From: Amyelois transitella | Taxonomy: Eukaryota > Arthropoda > Insecta > Lepidoptera > Pyralidae | Reading direction: 5' to 3' | NCBI RefSeq assembly: GCF_032362555.1 | Contig: NC_083536.1 | Span: 7,998,001 to 8,062,000 of the forward strand | Length of the DNA: 64,000 nt | Part shown: positions 42,260-53,476 of the stretch, piece after piece | Numbering within the stretch: the stretch's first letter is position 1 | Layout of the letters: the number at the start of each line of letters is the position of its first letter | The notes under the pieces: generated by a model | The model's input: only the letters and a program-made list of their open reading frames with translations | What the model was told of the DNA's origin: nothing | The model's database searches: none | Translations under genes and position numbers: made by a program

Positions 42260-43871
42260 TCTGCTTGACCAGAGGAGGCCGGTCTCCCATCCGGGGGATG
42301 GTCATAGCGACCTCTCCCTCCGTGTCCCCTACCCACGTAGCGACTGGGGGAACAAAATACGGCTCGCACACAATGGCAGCACTAATGCCCCACTCCGCCA
42401 GGTGCTGCACCAAGAGGTCCTGCGCGCGGGCGGAGTGGTTAATGTTGCACTGCAACAGCTCGAGTGCTTGGTGCTGGTGTCTTGGCATTAGTGCTCCATC
42501 GTGTTGCCCACTCTTTTCGGTCCAATGGGCTCCAGCCGTCCCCTGGTGCGCGGGGGGTTCCTCCTGAGGAGGGGCGCCAGAAGCACCCTGTGAGGGAGCA
42601 TGCGGAGCCTTTGCCGTCGTGGCTTTTGGCGCTTTAGGCGCCGGGCCAGGTCTTGCCGGGGGCATCAGGGTGGAACCTGCAACTGCCCCCACTTTTTCAG
42701 CTTGTTTAGAGGGCTCAGCTTTTTCCGCATTTTTGGCCTTTTCAGCCTCCTTGTTGCGGCGGTCAGCCGCAAGCAGTGGACGCAGCACCTCCTGAGGGGC
42801 AACAATAGCCCTCTTTTCCAGTTCCTTTATGCGGTCGTTCATCATTCCCCCCTGTGAGAGGAATAGGTCCCTGGTGAGGGACTCTCCGAACGACCGCATG
42901 GAGCGGTCAACTTGGGCCATAATATCGGCCGTCGGGTCTAGGGTCTCTGCATTGGGGGCCTTCCTCTCCGAGAATGCGGTACGGAGGGCTTTGGTCTCCT
43001 GCCTGAGCAGCGCCAACTCCTCCCGCATTCTCTTGTTGTCGGCCGCCATTTTGCGGATGACCTCTGCCTCTTCGCCTCGGTCCGAGATTTTATCCGCCGC
43101 TGCGAGGATCTCGGCACAGGCGGCCTTCATTTTTGCCCAAATTGTCCCCTTGAGGTTGCCCGACTTCTTGGCCTCCTCCAGTACAGTTCGAGCCGCCTTG
43201 CGCACCACCTCTAGTTGGCCGTCCACTATTGAGGCCTCACTAGTGTTTTCTTGGGTATCCTTTAAGTAACCCGCCGCTCTGTCCGCCTCATCTTCGAATT
43301 CAGCGAATTCCGACGCCATTTGTGACAGCCTGGCCTTAGCCTGGCTCAGCCCCGCACTGGTCGCCTTTGCAGGCGCACGCCCTCTTTTGGGCTCGCTAAG
43401 TTTTGCACCCTTTTCAGGGAGCGTGTCCTCCTCAATGTTTTCGGCCCTCCTCTTTGGTGGCGAAGTTTGTGTGCGCCGACCAGCGTGACGGCCCCTCGTG
43501 GCTGTGTTGATTTTGGGGCCTCGCGATCTTAGTGTAGGTCCTTCCAGTGCCTTCCGTTTGCGGGGAACACTGCCCCTGCCGTTCTTGAGGTCTTCCGTCA
43601 TTGTGGAAGGCTGTCGTAGTCCTCGTCGGATGTTGGCGCGAGGATTAGCGACCCTCGGCTCGTCGACCGTGTCGACAATTGGGAGGGACTTGCGTCCCTC
43701 TGGCGGTAAGTGCCCCCCCCAGATACGGTGGGGCAGCCCACGCCCGAAGGCGTGGGGAGGGATTCTCCGACTCCTTGGGAGTCGGTACCCTCCTGGGGTA
43801 TTGTAGTTTTCTTGGACGCCATTTTCATTGATTTCCTTTTTTAACAGGGTGAGGTCCCTGATCTCCTCCAC
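42195..43871 (-). pseudogene. R1-clade ORF1 fused in frame to endonuclease start (copy 2)
   Basis: One 558-codon frame begins with a basic, Pro/Arg-rich stretch and coiled-coil segments (ARLSQMASEFAEFEDEAD, MRSFGESLTRDLFLSQ), then a Lys/Ala/Pro-rich part. It passes without a break into ALELLQCNINHSARAQ and ISAAIVCEPYFVPP, the start of an ORF2 endonuclease (N of CNINHS and E of CEPY are its catalytic residues). The RNA-binding central domain and three zinc knuckles seen in copy 1 are missing, so a deletion probably joined ORF1 to ORF2. The frame leaves EN homology near 42240. Confidence 0.75.
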
Positions 43872-44376
43872 CTCTTCAGTGGGCGCTTGGGACGGGAATC
43901 CCCCCCCCCCCCCCCCCCCCCGCCATTCATCCCATCGGCACGCCCGACCTTGGGATTAGGGTTATTTTTTATTGAGGTTTTCTTCCTCGCGACGAAACGT
44001 CCTCGGCCCCATCAATTTGGGGTAACGAGTTGCCCGGCGCCGAGCCGAAACCTGACGCCGCGCGAGTCACATCCACTCACTGTCTGAGGGCAGACAAGAG
44101 GGAGCGACTGGTAGACGGACCTGGACGCAAAAGCGTCTGCCCAGAAGCCGGTTAGGCTATTCAACCCGTCCATGTGTCAGGACATTTGCCGATGGATAAC
44201 AAAACCCCTAATAGCGGAGAGTTATTAACCATCGCCCAGAGTGCACCAGCCCAGTGACTTGTCAGCCAGCTGCTATCATCGGATCAAAGATCAAGCAACA
44301 GAAGCAAAGCTTTCAAGGTACTGAGCCAACGTGGAGGTTTCCTGACCGTAGCACCCCAACCTAACCTAACCTAACC

Positions 44377-44873
44377 TTTAGAGTAAGTCAATCAAAGGAG
44401 ATGGCCCAATTGAAGTATGGACGACTGCCCCGGAATGTATACACAAAACTACTATTCTTATATAATCTTGAATCACTGTATATTCATATTTTGTGTGAAA
44501 AAAGTTTCAGGAACTTGTCAAATGTCTACATCTTGAAAAATAAACTTCCTCATCTATTGGCTCAATTAATCAGCAAACTTCTTATAAAATGCTTTTGCTA
44601 TAAGTTTTTATTCAGGAGTTTTTAATGTCGCATATACATCACTTAACTAGTCTGGTGTGAACATGAATCAACGTACAGTCACCTGCAAAAGTGCATATGT
44701 TATGGACTAGGTGATTAATGCGGGCATTATTCATAAAGCGCGAGCATTATGAATAATGTCTGTCTCTATCGGGCTAAGTTATTAATTACTATTTAAATTT
44801 CTTTATTTATCACATTGCACGGTCATTATTATATTGCAGTGCAGTCTCGTGCGTTACGCATGCTAAAGCGGAC
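44377..44873 (+). other. Interval between R1 copy 2 and the next LINE; weak ORF
   Basis: A 74-codon ORF at 44401-44625 (SLYIHILCEKSFRNLSNVYI) may be the tail of a DNA transposase but has no firm motif. CGCGAGCATTATGAATAATG and AATGCGGGCATTATTCATAA near 44717-44760 form an imperfect inverted repeat. The rest is AT-rich and probably the 5' leader of the LINE that follows. Confidence 0.35.
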
Positions 44874-46444
44874 GTGTTGATGTCGTTAGATACAGTGACT
44901 CAGTGTGCGCGCGATATGGCGAACGTAAACATTGTGAAGTGTGCAAACTGCAACATTGTAATAAACGAACTACTGACTTTTGTTCGACATGTGATGGACT
45001 ACACTGACGAGGAGAGTATTCACCAGTTGTGTACCACAACTTTTTCGGAGGAAGACATCACCAAGGCTAAATGTTTACTTTTCGAGTCAGTACCAAATTC
45101 GAAAAAGATGCCATTAAGGAGGAAGCAAGGGAAGAAGCGGATGTCGCGAGACCTTGATGATATCATCGGCTTGATGAAAAGTGTTGATCCATCGAAGATT
45201 CCAATCTTCTGCGCCCGTAATCTTGATCTGATTCCACCAGTCACATATGATCATGTTGACGCTACGAGGTTCATAAAGGAGCTGTTGGCAGTGAAAAACA
45301 GGCTAAATATTTTGGAAGAAAAGGCGGTTAGTGCTGATGACTTCAATTTGCTCAAGCAAGAGTTGTCTAACATAAAACACTCCTCTTTGGCTGATGATAA
45401 TTATTTCAAAGTCAATAATAAGCGAGGAGCGTGTTTACAAAGCAGTTTTTATACGGATAGCGGGCCGATTGGTTTTAACTATGTACCCGAGTATTATTCT
45501 ATTATAACTCAAAAATCAGCTGTTGTCGAGGGTAATGAGCGACCTTCATCGAGTTTAAAGAACAATCAAACGGTCTTGAATATTTCTGTCTCTCCTAACT
45601 GCATTCAAGAGACAGAGACGCAAAAATCAGCTGTTGCCGGGGGCAATGAACGACCTTCAACGAGTGTGATAGACAATATAACGGTCTTCAATAATACTAT
45701 CTCTTCTGACTGCATACAAGAGACAGTGACGGATGTAGTGACGCACGTGGAGGCCGATACCGAGGTTTCGAACGTAGCGAAGAGGACGGGAAGCCCGGGT
45801 GACTCAAGTGCGGGCGGGACGGCGGCGCGTGCGCAGCTCAAGGAGGCGAAAGGGAGTGCGCTAGCGGATGCAGGTAGGAGAAAGATAGGCCACAAGTAAA
45901 GAGCGTGGAGGCCTCACCTAGTACTGCGGTTGCAAACACTACCCAGAAGCGGTTTGCAGATGCGTGTGCGTCATCGTACAGCGGTGACACGACTGGGTAT
46001 GTTCGATCGTCACCGCCCAAGATAACGGTACAATCGAGATTTGTGAAGTGTAAACAAGTTAAAGTGAGTAGTGAATGGGATGTTGCATTAAACAAATCAG
46101 CTAAACGTTACAAACTTATAGGACAAAAGGGGCGCGCGCCGGTTGCTCCTAACGGTAACTTTAAAGCAGCGGATACTAAGATACCTTTGTTGATATCGAA
46201 TGTGAGTAAAGAAACAAGTGAGGATGACATTGTTAAATATATAGATATTAAAACAAATGAGAATGTTTCTTTGAAGAAATTAAATATGCGTAAAACTAAA
46301 AGGTATGACGCATATAAACTTTATGTTTCGAAACAAAAATTAGATATTTTCTTAAATGATGAATTTTGGCCCAATGGGATCACGTTTAGACGTTTTGTAC
46401 ACATTATGTACAAAACAAAAGCAAAATTAGTTAATAATAGTTAA
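44874..46444 (+). pseudogene. LINE N ORF1
   Basis: The first frame (44880-45880) has MANVNIVKCANCNIVINE, a CxxC-containing start, a helical middle (FIKELLAVKNRLNILEEKAV), and two imperfect repeats of about 40 residues beginning QKSAV.(E/G)GNERPS (45511 and 45622). A frameshift near 45870 leads to the second frame (to 46444) with IPLLISNVSKETSEDDIVKY, then KRYDAYKLYVSKQKLDIFLN and FWPNGITFRRFV, a compact RNA-binding-like domain found at the end of ORF1 in this LINE type. A relative on the minus strand lies at 61738-62126. Function is inferred from position before EN. Confidence 0.65.
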
Positions 46445-46458
46445 TTAAATGTGTTTAA

Positions 46459-47369
46459 ATGGATTTAAAGGGCACAAAAAACAATCCTTATTGTAAAATG
46501 ATTAGTTTTAACTGTAAATCATTTAAAAGGTCTGTTGATGATATAAGAAGCTTATGTGAACAGGCTAGTTTAGTGTGTCTTCAGGAAACTTGGCTGTATG
46601 ATTATGATATTCCACTATTGGGGATAGTCAGTGATGATTTTGAATATACAGGAAGGTCTGCTATTGACACATCTGCGGGAATCCTCAGAGGGAGACCATA
46701 TGGTGGAGTAGCCATTCTCTGGAGGAAAAATATTTTTGATACTGTATCGGTGGTAAATTGTAAGAGCCCCAGATTAACTGCTGTCAAAGTCGCAATAGGC
46801 AATCGGTTGATGTTGATTTTTCGGTTTACATGCCTGAGAAAATATCGGTGAATATACCTATTTTCACAGAGGTACTCAGTGAAATCAGTGCGATTGAAGA
46901 GAGTAGTGATGTTGAAACCGTATACTTGCTGGGCGATTATAATGCGCATCCAAGTGTTATTTCTAATGACATTTTTTATGACGAATTAAAAAACTTTTGT
47001 TCGGACCGGTCGTGGTTGTGCGCTGACGTGGTTAGACTAGGGGCCATGCCTGATACTTATACGTTTGTTGATTCTCGTACGGGAAGTAGAAGTTGGTTGG
47101 ACCACTGTGTGGTCTCTGAGTCAGCCTGGCGAACTGCAGTAGATGTAGGTGTAATTGAGGAGTTTTTTGTCGGATCATCTGCCTATATACATTGAGTGTA
47201 ATTTTAACACAATTAGACCTAAACTCGCGATAAACAATCGTGATGTTAGTGCTCAGCGAAATACGGTGGTATGGGGTGAACGAAGTGAGTCTCAAATATA
47301 AAGGTATCATGATTTTTGTCACTGTGGCCTGAGGAATATTGACTTTCCTCCCGAGTTTACTGAATGTAG
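46459..47369 (+). pseudogene. LINE N endonuclease
   Basis: MISFNCKSFKRSVDDIRSL (N of FNCKS) and LVCLQETWLYDYD (catalytic E) start an apurinic-type endonuclease, followed by GRPYGGVAILWRK. A frameshift near 46825 moves the reading to VYLLGDYNAHPSVI (GDYN pair) and YTFVDSRTGSRSWLDHCVVS (SxLDH-type motif). A second shift near 47170 leads to IYIECNFNTIRPKLAINN and ends at TECxx at 47369, where LINE H is inserted. It resumes at 53477. Confidence 0.75.
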
Positions 47370-47795
47370 AGGGTAGGTGGCGCCACCGGCACGTAAACAC
47401 CGAGCTCCGTTTAAATTAATTTGTAAAAATATAATTACGTACATAAATACTAAATAGGTGATTAAACGTTGTAGTCGGAAAGTGAGAAAGTGCGTACGAG
47501 TGTTACCTCAAGCAAAAAACACAGTGTAGTGAAGCTAAACAATGAATTAATCGCCAGGTACATTTCCTTAAAAAACTGTATGTAAACAATAAAAAGGACA
47601 TCGGCATATTTATAAATAACATAATTTTTTAACACTGTTCATTAAAAAGTGCAAACAATATTTATAGTGAATATATTTTAAAAGAAATCAATAATTCAAT
47701 TCATCAGAACCGTTTGTTAATTTAAAATTTAAAATCTAAAATTGGACTTTGGACCTTCACACTTCATCATCTTACAAATACTTTGTTATAGTACG

Positions 47796-49084
47796 AGATC
47801 CGGCTGCAAAATCACTACGTTCATCGCGTAGTTAATCAAACTCACATTTTAACATACATTTATGAATAGGATAATACATAGATAATAGGGTGCCAGTCAA
47901 TAAGTGGCCGCAAGTAATTTTAATTAAATTAATGTTAATTAATTTTCCAAAAAAAATTTCGTTCACTTGTTTTTTAAATAAAATATCATCCACATCATAG
48001 AAATGTATGTAAAGAATTCGAAAATCAATGGGTGCCGTTACACACTCGGCCGCAACTACTACGCAGCCAGGTGTAAACAGGTAATATTTTGGTCTATTTA
48101 TACGTTCATGTCGTACACGCATGTTTTTTATATCAAATTAAAGCTAATTTTTTTTTAATATGATGATATATCGCTGCCTGTGAATAAATGGCCGCAAATT
48201 AGGGTTGCTAGCTGTTAAAAACTCGAGGTATCCGAGATAAAGTGAAAGAGAGTTAGCGCGTAACGCCACTTGTTAGACAAGGATGGCGAGTACCAGCTGT
48301 GCGAGTATTTGAAGCCATTGCGCACGCGTATAGATAGGGTTCTCAACAGTGCAATAAAAATTCTATTCTTTATAAGTACGCTTTTTTCATTTTTACTTGA
48401 TCAATAAACAATGTTTTATTATGAAATAAATATTTTCTTATTTTCATTTTTTTTTTGCAGAATATTAATTACTTAATTATAATTTTGGAGTAAATGTAAA
48501 GTCGTTCGTATTACTGTTTGCATCGCTGGCTGAGAACCCAATCTATTGACGCGTGCGCAATGGCTTCAAATACTCGCACAGCTGGTACTCGCCATCCTTG
48601 TCTAACAAGTGGCGTTACGCGCTAACTCTCTTTCACTTTATCTCGGATACCTCGAGTTTTTAACAGCTAGCAACCTTAATTTGCGGCCATTTATTCACAG
48701 GCAGCGATATATCATCATATTAAAAAAAAAAATTAGCTTTAATTTGATATAAAAAACATGCGTGTACGACATGAACGTATAAATAGACCAAAATATTACC
48801 TGTTTACACCTGGCTGCGTAGTAGTTGCGGCCGAGTGTGTAACGGCACCCATTGATTTTCGAATTATTTACATACATTTCTATGATGTGGATGATATTTT
48901 ATTTAAAAAACAAGTGAACGAAATTTTTTTTGGAAAATTAATTAACATTAATTTAATTAAAATTACTTGCGGCCACTTATTGACTGGCACCCTATTATCT
49001 ATGTATTATCCTATTCATAAATGTATGTTAAAATGTGAGTTTGATTAACTACGCGATGAACGTAGTGATTTTGCAGCCGGATCT
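47796..49084. mobile_element. Foldback element: two 555-bp arms, 180-bp loop
   Basis: 47796-48350 and 48530-49084 are inverted copies, starting AGATCCGGCTGCAAAATC and nearly identical over their length; matching ORFs of 96 codons on opposite strands in the arms reflect the palindrome and not genes. The loop (48351-48529) is AT-rich. No target duplication is evident. Within each arm the motif GGCCGCAA recurs at exactly 142-bp intervals (47906, 48048, 48190). It lies in the 5' region of LINE H. Confidence 0.85.
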
Positions 49085-49331
49085 TAGACTATTAGGACGG
49101 GTTCTGCCATCTAGTGTAGATTAGCGAGACTTTCAATATTACGTCGAAGTAGCATCAAGCAAAAAGTATTGGAGATTTACCGCCATCTACAGCGCCATCT
49201 ATGAATTAAGTAGTAGCTTTCGACGAAAAAATCCTATGTCTCCACAAGCTATTCATAGAGGTCGTTACTAGTACGATCATCAATAACCAGAACTCCAATT
49301 TGGGATGTTAACAACATTTTAATTATATATA

Positions 49332-50162
49332 ATGAACTTTCTGGAAAACATAACTTTTAGACGCACTTGCACCCAAAATAATTCTGATACAAATAGTGAC
49401 AGCGACAATAATTCAGACACTTTCAATAAATCCATAGACAGCATACTGAATATGACGAATGAAGAGAAGGATGAACTCCAAAATATTAAATCACAATTAG
49501 AAAGTACAACGTTAGAACTTAAGAAAGCAAGAAAAGAAATTCACACGCTGTCGTTACAAAATTTAGAGCTAAAGCGGCAAAATGAAGAATTACAAAAAGA
49601 AAACCAACAAACCAAAAAACTATCAAAAAAAGATAAATCTCTAAGTCCAGAAAAAAGTCAGAATAGTTCTAAAGAGAAAAGCTCAGGACAACCAAATTAA
49701 GATACACATAAACAAAATGATATCAACAAACAAAAACAGCAAATAAGTAATGAAAGTAATAATAATAATTTACAAGAAAAACAAGAATTAAAAAATAATA
49801 AACGAAATATTTGCATACTAAGCACGAATAAGAAGAATAAAATAGTATCAATGGCTGAAGAAAAATTTTCCGAATATAATATTTGTCATTACATGACTTC
49901 AAGTTGCGGAATAAAGTATCTGCTTAAAGGAATACAGTCTAAGATTCGAAACTTTACGCTTCAAGACTTCTGCTTCATTGTACTTGGAGAAGAAGATTTC
50001 AAGACAACACTCAATTATTTTGACTTAATATTCTATTTGCGAGAGGTGCTTAAAGACATTAATAACACAAATATTGTTATCTGTTTACCTACTTTTAAAT
50101 GTAATAATTACTCAAATCTGTTTAACTGGAGGGTCGAAAACTTCAATAATTTATTATACTTA
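49332..50162 (+). pseudogene. LINE H ORF1, coiled coil
   Basis: MNFLENITFRRTCTQNNS leads to an acidic Asn/Ser/Asp stretch and a long coiled coil (LKKARKEIHTLSLQNLELKR). A stop at 49698 is followed in the same frame by a Lys/Asn/Gln-rich segment and then SMAEEKFSEYNICHYMTS and FCFIVLGEEDFKTTLNYF, an esterase-like or simple RNA-binding end domain of unknown class. It ends near 50164. It precedes ORF2 by about 270 bp. No zinc knuckle is seen. Confidence 0.55.
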
Positions 50163-50424
50163 TGAATATGCATACATAGTACACTCAAATCTAAATTTAA
50201 AATACGACTATACAATGTTTGATAAACATAGCGGAAATGTAAATAAACATGGTATGAACTGTATTTTTAACGACTTAAGAAAATTAATTACACAATTAGC
50301 ACAATATAATATTAACTCTCTGTTGTACAGTATAATACAGTAGGCATTAATACAGAAAGTGTGGACGTAGAAAACACAGCGACAAATTTTTTTCGTTGAC
50401 AACTGTATATATATATTACATCAG

Positions 50425-53202
50425 AACATTGCTGGGCTAATAAATAAATCAAACAATCTAGCAGTTCACTTAAATGAAATGTCAGAGATAGATAAAATAT
50501 ATTTCGATGTAATTTGTATCACGGAACATTTTATGCAATCTGGATACGAGTGTTTTCTTTCACTACCAAATTATCAGTTAGCTGAATGTTTTAGTAGAGA
50601 TAACAGCAAAAGAGGTGGAGCTTGTATTCTAATTAAAAAGGGTGTCCAATATAAGCTCATGCCCGAAATTAAAGAATTAATAGTGCCTAAGAAATTTGAA
50701 TGTTGTGCGATAGAACTAACACAATATAAGCTCATTATTGTTTGTATATATAGGACACCATATAAGTCGAATGTAACAACATTTTTTAATAAGCTAGACC
50801 AGCTGTTGAGACTTTTAACTAAATCTAACAAAAAAATTGTACTGGCTGGAGATTTCAACATTAACAATTTGGAAGACACTAAAGAAACATTAGAATTTAG
50901 ATCACTTTTATTAAATTACAATCTCCAGCTAGAATTAAAGCAACCGACAAGATTAAAAAACAAAACTTTGGACAATTTCGCTCATAACTTAGACCAAAAA
51001 TGTAAGGCAGAAGTCAAAGAATTGGCTTTATCTGACCATACAGCACAGATACTAAAATGCCAAGTTAAGCGAAAATACCTGATTAAATCTAAGAAAATCA
51101 AACGACGTGACTATAGTGTAGAAAACAAAACAAAATTTTTGAATTGTATTAAAGAATTAAAGTTTAATGACATTTATAACACAAATAATCCAAATGACGC
51201 ATTTAACTTATTTATTGACGAATTCAAATTATTCTATGACTTATGCTTCCCTATAAAAGTGATTACGATAAAAAGTTATAATAAACCTAAGTAGATTTCA
51301 AGAGGCATTAAGCTGTGCTGTAAAAGAAAACGGGAGCTTTTATGGCATTATAGACATAAACCTACAAATCTAAATAAAATGACATTTCAAAATTATACAA
51401 AAATATTGAAAAAAATTATGAATCTTACACAGAAAGCCCAAAATACAAACAAAATAAACATATCAACAAACAAGACAAAAGCAGTGTGGGAAATAATTAA
51501 CCAGCATAAACAAAATTTGCCAAAAAATGCCATTCAGTCAATAAAGCAAGGTGAAGGGTGTTATATAAGAAGATAAAATTACACCTAAACCGAGCTACGG
51601 CCATCAAGTAACAAAAAATATAGAACATAGTGTTAACTCAATATTCATGGCTCCTAGCCTACCTAAAGATATATTGACCATAATAAAAGGTCTGAAGAAC
51701 AAAAATTCGGTGGGTATTGACGAAATATCGACTAAAGTCATTAAATTTGTTGCAGAATACATATGCACACACATTAGTCATATTATTAACTTGTGTATCA
51801 TTAGTGGTATATATCCTAAGAGGCTAAAGGTAGCTACAATTAAGCCGATATTTAAAAAAGGAAACAAGGAATGCGTTGAAAATTTTCGACCAATTGCAAT
51901 TCTCTCAATCTTTTCGAATATTTTTGATAAATATATTTGTCAAGAAATTCAATCATATTTAGAAAAACAAAATATATTAGTGAGAGAGCAAAAAGGATTT
52001 CGGAAAAATAAAAATATTGACATGGCTGTTTTCGACTTCCTAAACGCTATAATGACAAACGTAGACAAGGTTAATCCTATATGTGCTATATTCTGTGACA
52101 TGACTCAGGCCTTTGACTACGTAGACCACAATATATTGACACAAAAATTAAATGCTTATGGAATAAGAGGGAATGTCGCTGATCTAATTACTTCGTATCT
52201 TAGCAATAGAACACAATATACTGAAATTACAAACATTGATCCTAATAGCGTAGAAAAAAGTTATCTGTCAAATGAACGCAAAGTTAAATTCGGAGTCCCT
52301 CAAGGTAGCGTATTATCCCAATTATTATTTATATAAATGACCTGCCGAAAGCAATAAAACACCCTATGTGTCTTTTTGCAGACGACAGCACAGTAACTAT
52401 TGAATATAATGACTCGACAAATTATGAGAATGACATTAATAATACATTATTAGACATAATTACATGGCTAGACAATAATAACCTCAAAATAAATATAAAT
52501 AAAACATACATAATACAGTTTAGCCAAAGAAAGCCAACGAAAAATATTAATATCACCTACGCAGGCAACACAGTTACGGAAGTATACGACACTAAGTTTT
52601 TGGGGCTTAGAATAGACAAAAGTCTAAACTGGAAGGAACATACACAAGAATCGAGAAAAAGAATTAATAAAACTGTGTTTGCTCTTTATAAACTGCGGCC
52701 AGTATCCGATATCGAGACACTACTTACTGCATACCACGGCATGGTCGCATCGATATTAAGATACGGCATAATTTTCTGGGGAAACTCCACAAATAAAGAA
52801 ATCGTTTTTAAGGGCCAAAAAAGGTGTATAAGAGCAATGTTTAATTTAAAACAAACGGATAGCTGCGTTCCATGCTTTAAAAAATATAATATTTTAACCA
52901 CACCTGCACTATACTTATATGAAGTGGCAGTATTTGTAAAAATAAATCCAAACCTATTCCCTAAGCTATCAGACGTAAACAACCGCAGAAGAAGACATAA
53001 TAGCAGACTATGTATTCGGCAATGCAATACGAAACTAATGCAAAATAGTATATTTGGTGTAGCGCCGAAAATATATAACAAATTGCCTTTAGCATTAAAA
53101 GAATTGCCGATACATAGATTTAAAAAAGGGCTCAAAATTTTTTTAATCAATAAATGTTATTATAGTCTTAATGAATTCCTTAATGACAGGGTAAATTTAT
53201 AA
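50425..53202 (+). pseudogene. LINE H ORF2: endonuclease and reverse transcriptase
   Basis: Endonuclease (50425-51294): CITEHFMQSGYE (catalytic E), IIVCIYRTPYKSN, IVLAGDFNINN (GDFN) and LALSDHTAQIL (SDH). A stop at 51292 and one near 51575 split the linker. RT (51647-53202): KNKNSVGIDEISTKVIK, NFRPIAILSIFSNIFDK, QKGFRKNKNID, FCDMTQAFDYVDHNIL, FGVPQGSVLSQLLF, a frameshift near 52335, then catalytic CLFADDSTV (FADD), FLGLRIDKSLNWKEH and the end CYYSLNEFLND. The same C-terminal motif order occurs in stub D. Stops and one shift make it inactive, but each domain is complete. Confidence 0.85.
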
Positions 53203-53476
53203 TAGTAATGATAATATTGACAATTTATTTATTATTCCGTAAATTTATATATATTACCTTTTTCTGTTTTATTGACGGTTGCTATAGTTCATGTATGCAT
53301 GTCATAATATAATACTGCATGTATAAATAAATATTTTGTATACCGTATGGCCAAACATGTTCAGTCACAACAATATGCTTCTTCATCTGCAATACATGTA
53401 TGTACCCATTTATATGTATGTAATGTAACATGTTTTACAAATAAATAATCTTGAATCTTGAATCTTGAATCTGTAG

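Larger units (their letters stand above)
39081..44376 (-). mobile_element. R1-clade LINE, near full length (copy 2)
   Basis: In minus orientation it starts at a GGTTAGG run (44376-44358), has a leader, a fused ORF1-endonuclease frame, RT, a 3' UTR and an A-tail seen as (T)15 at 39081-39095. The tail directly abuts the GGTTAGGTTAGG start of copy 1, so the two are head to tail. The TTAGG pentamer is the insect telomere unit targeted by the TRAS and SART families of this clade. A (C)21 run lies at 43900-43921. Confidence 0.75.
47370..53471 (+). mobile_element. Non-LTR retrotransposon H with TTGAATC tail
   Basis: The 5' end (AGGGTAGGTGGCGCCACC) starts right after TGTAG and the 3' end is a (TTGAATC)n tail before a second TGTAG. 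It contains a coiled-coil ORF1, an EN-RT ORF2, and a foldback element in its 5' region. It is related to antisense stub D at 3415-3972 by its RT C-terminus. The insertion site lies between the EN and RT domains of LINE N. Confidence 0.85.

Noticed and set aside
47832..48122. 96-codon ORF repeated on both strands (also 48758-49048)
   Set aside because: The pair is explained by the palindrome; the frame shows no protein-like motif and lies in foldback arms.
47796..49084. Polinton/Maverick terminal repeats
   Set aside because: AG...CT ends and arm length are suggestive, but there is no 6-bp TSD and no Polinton gene between the arms.
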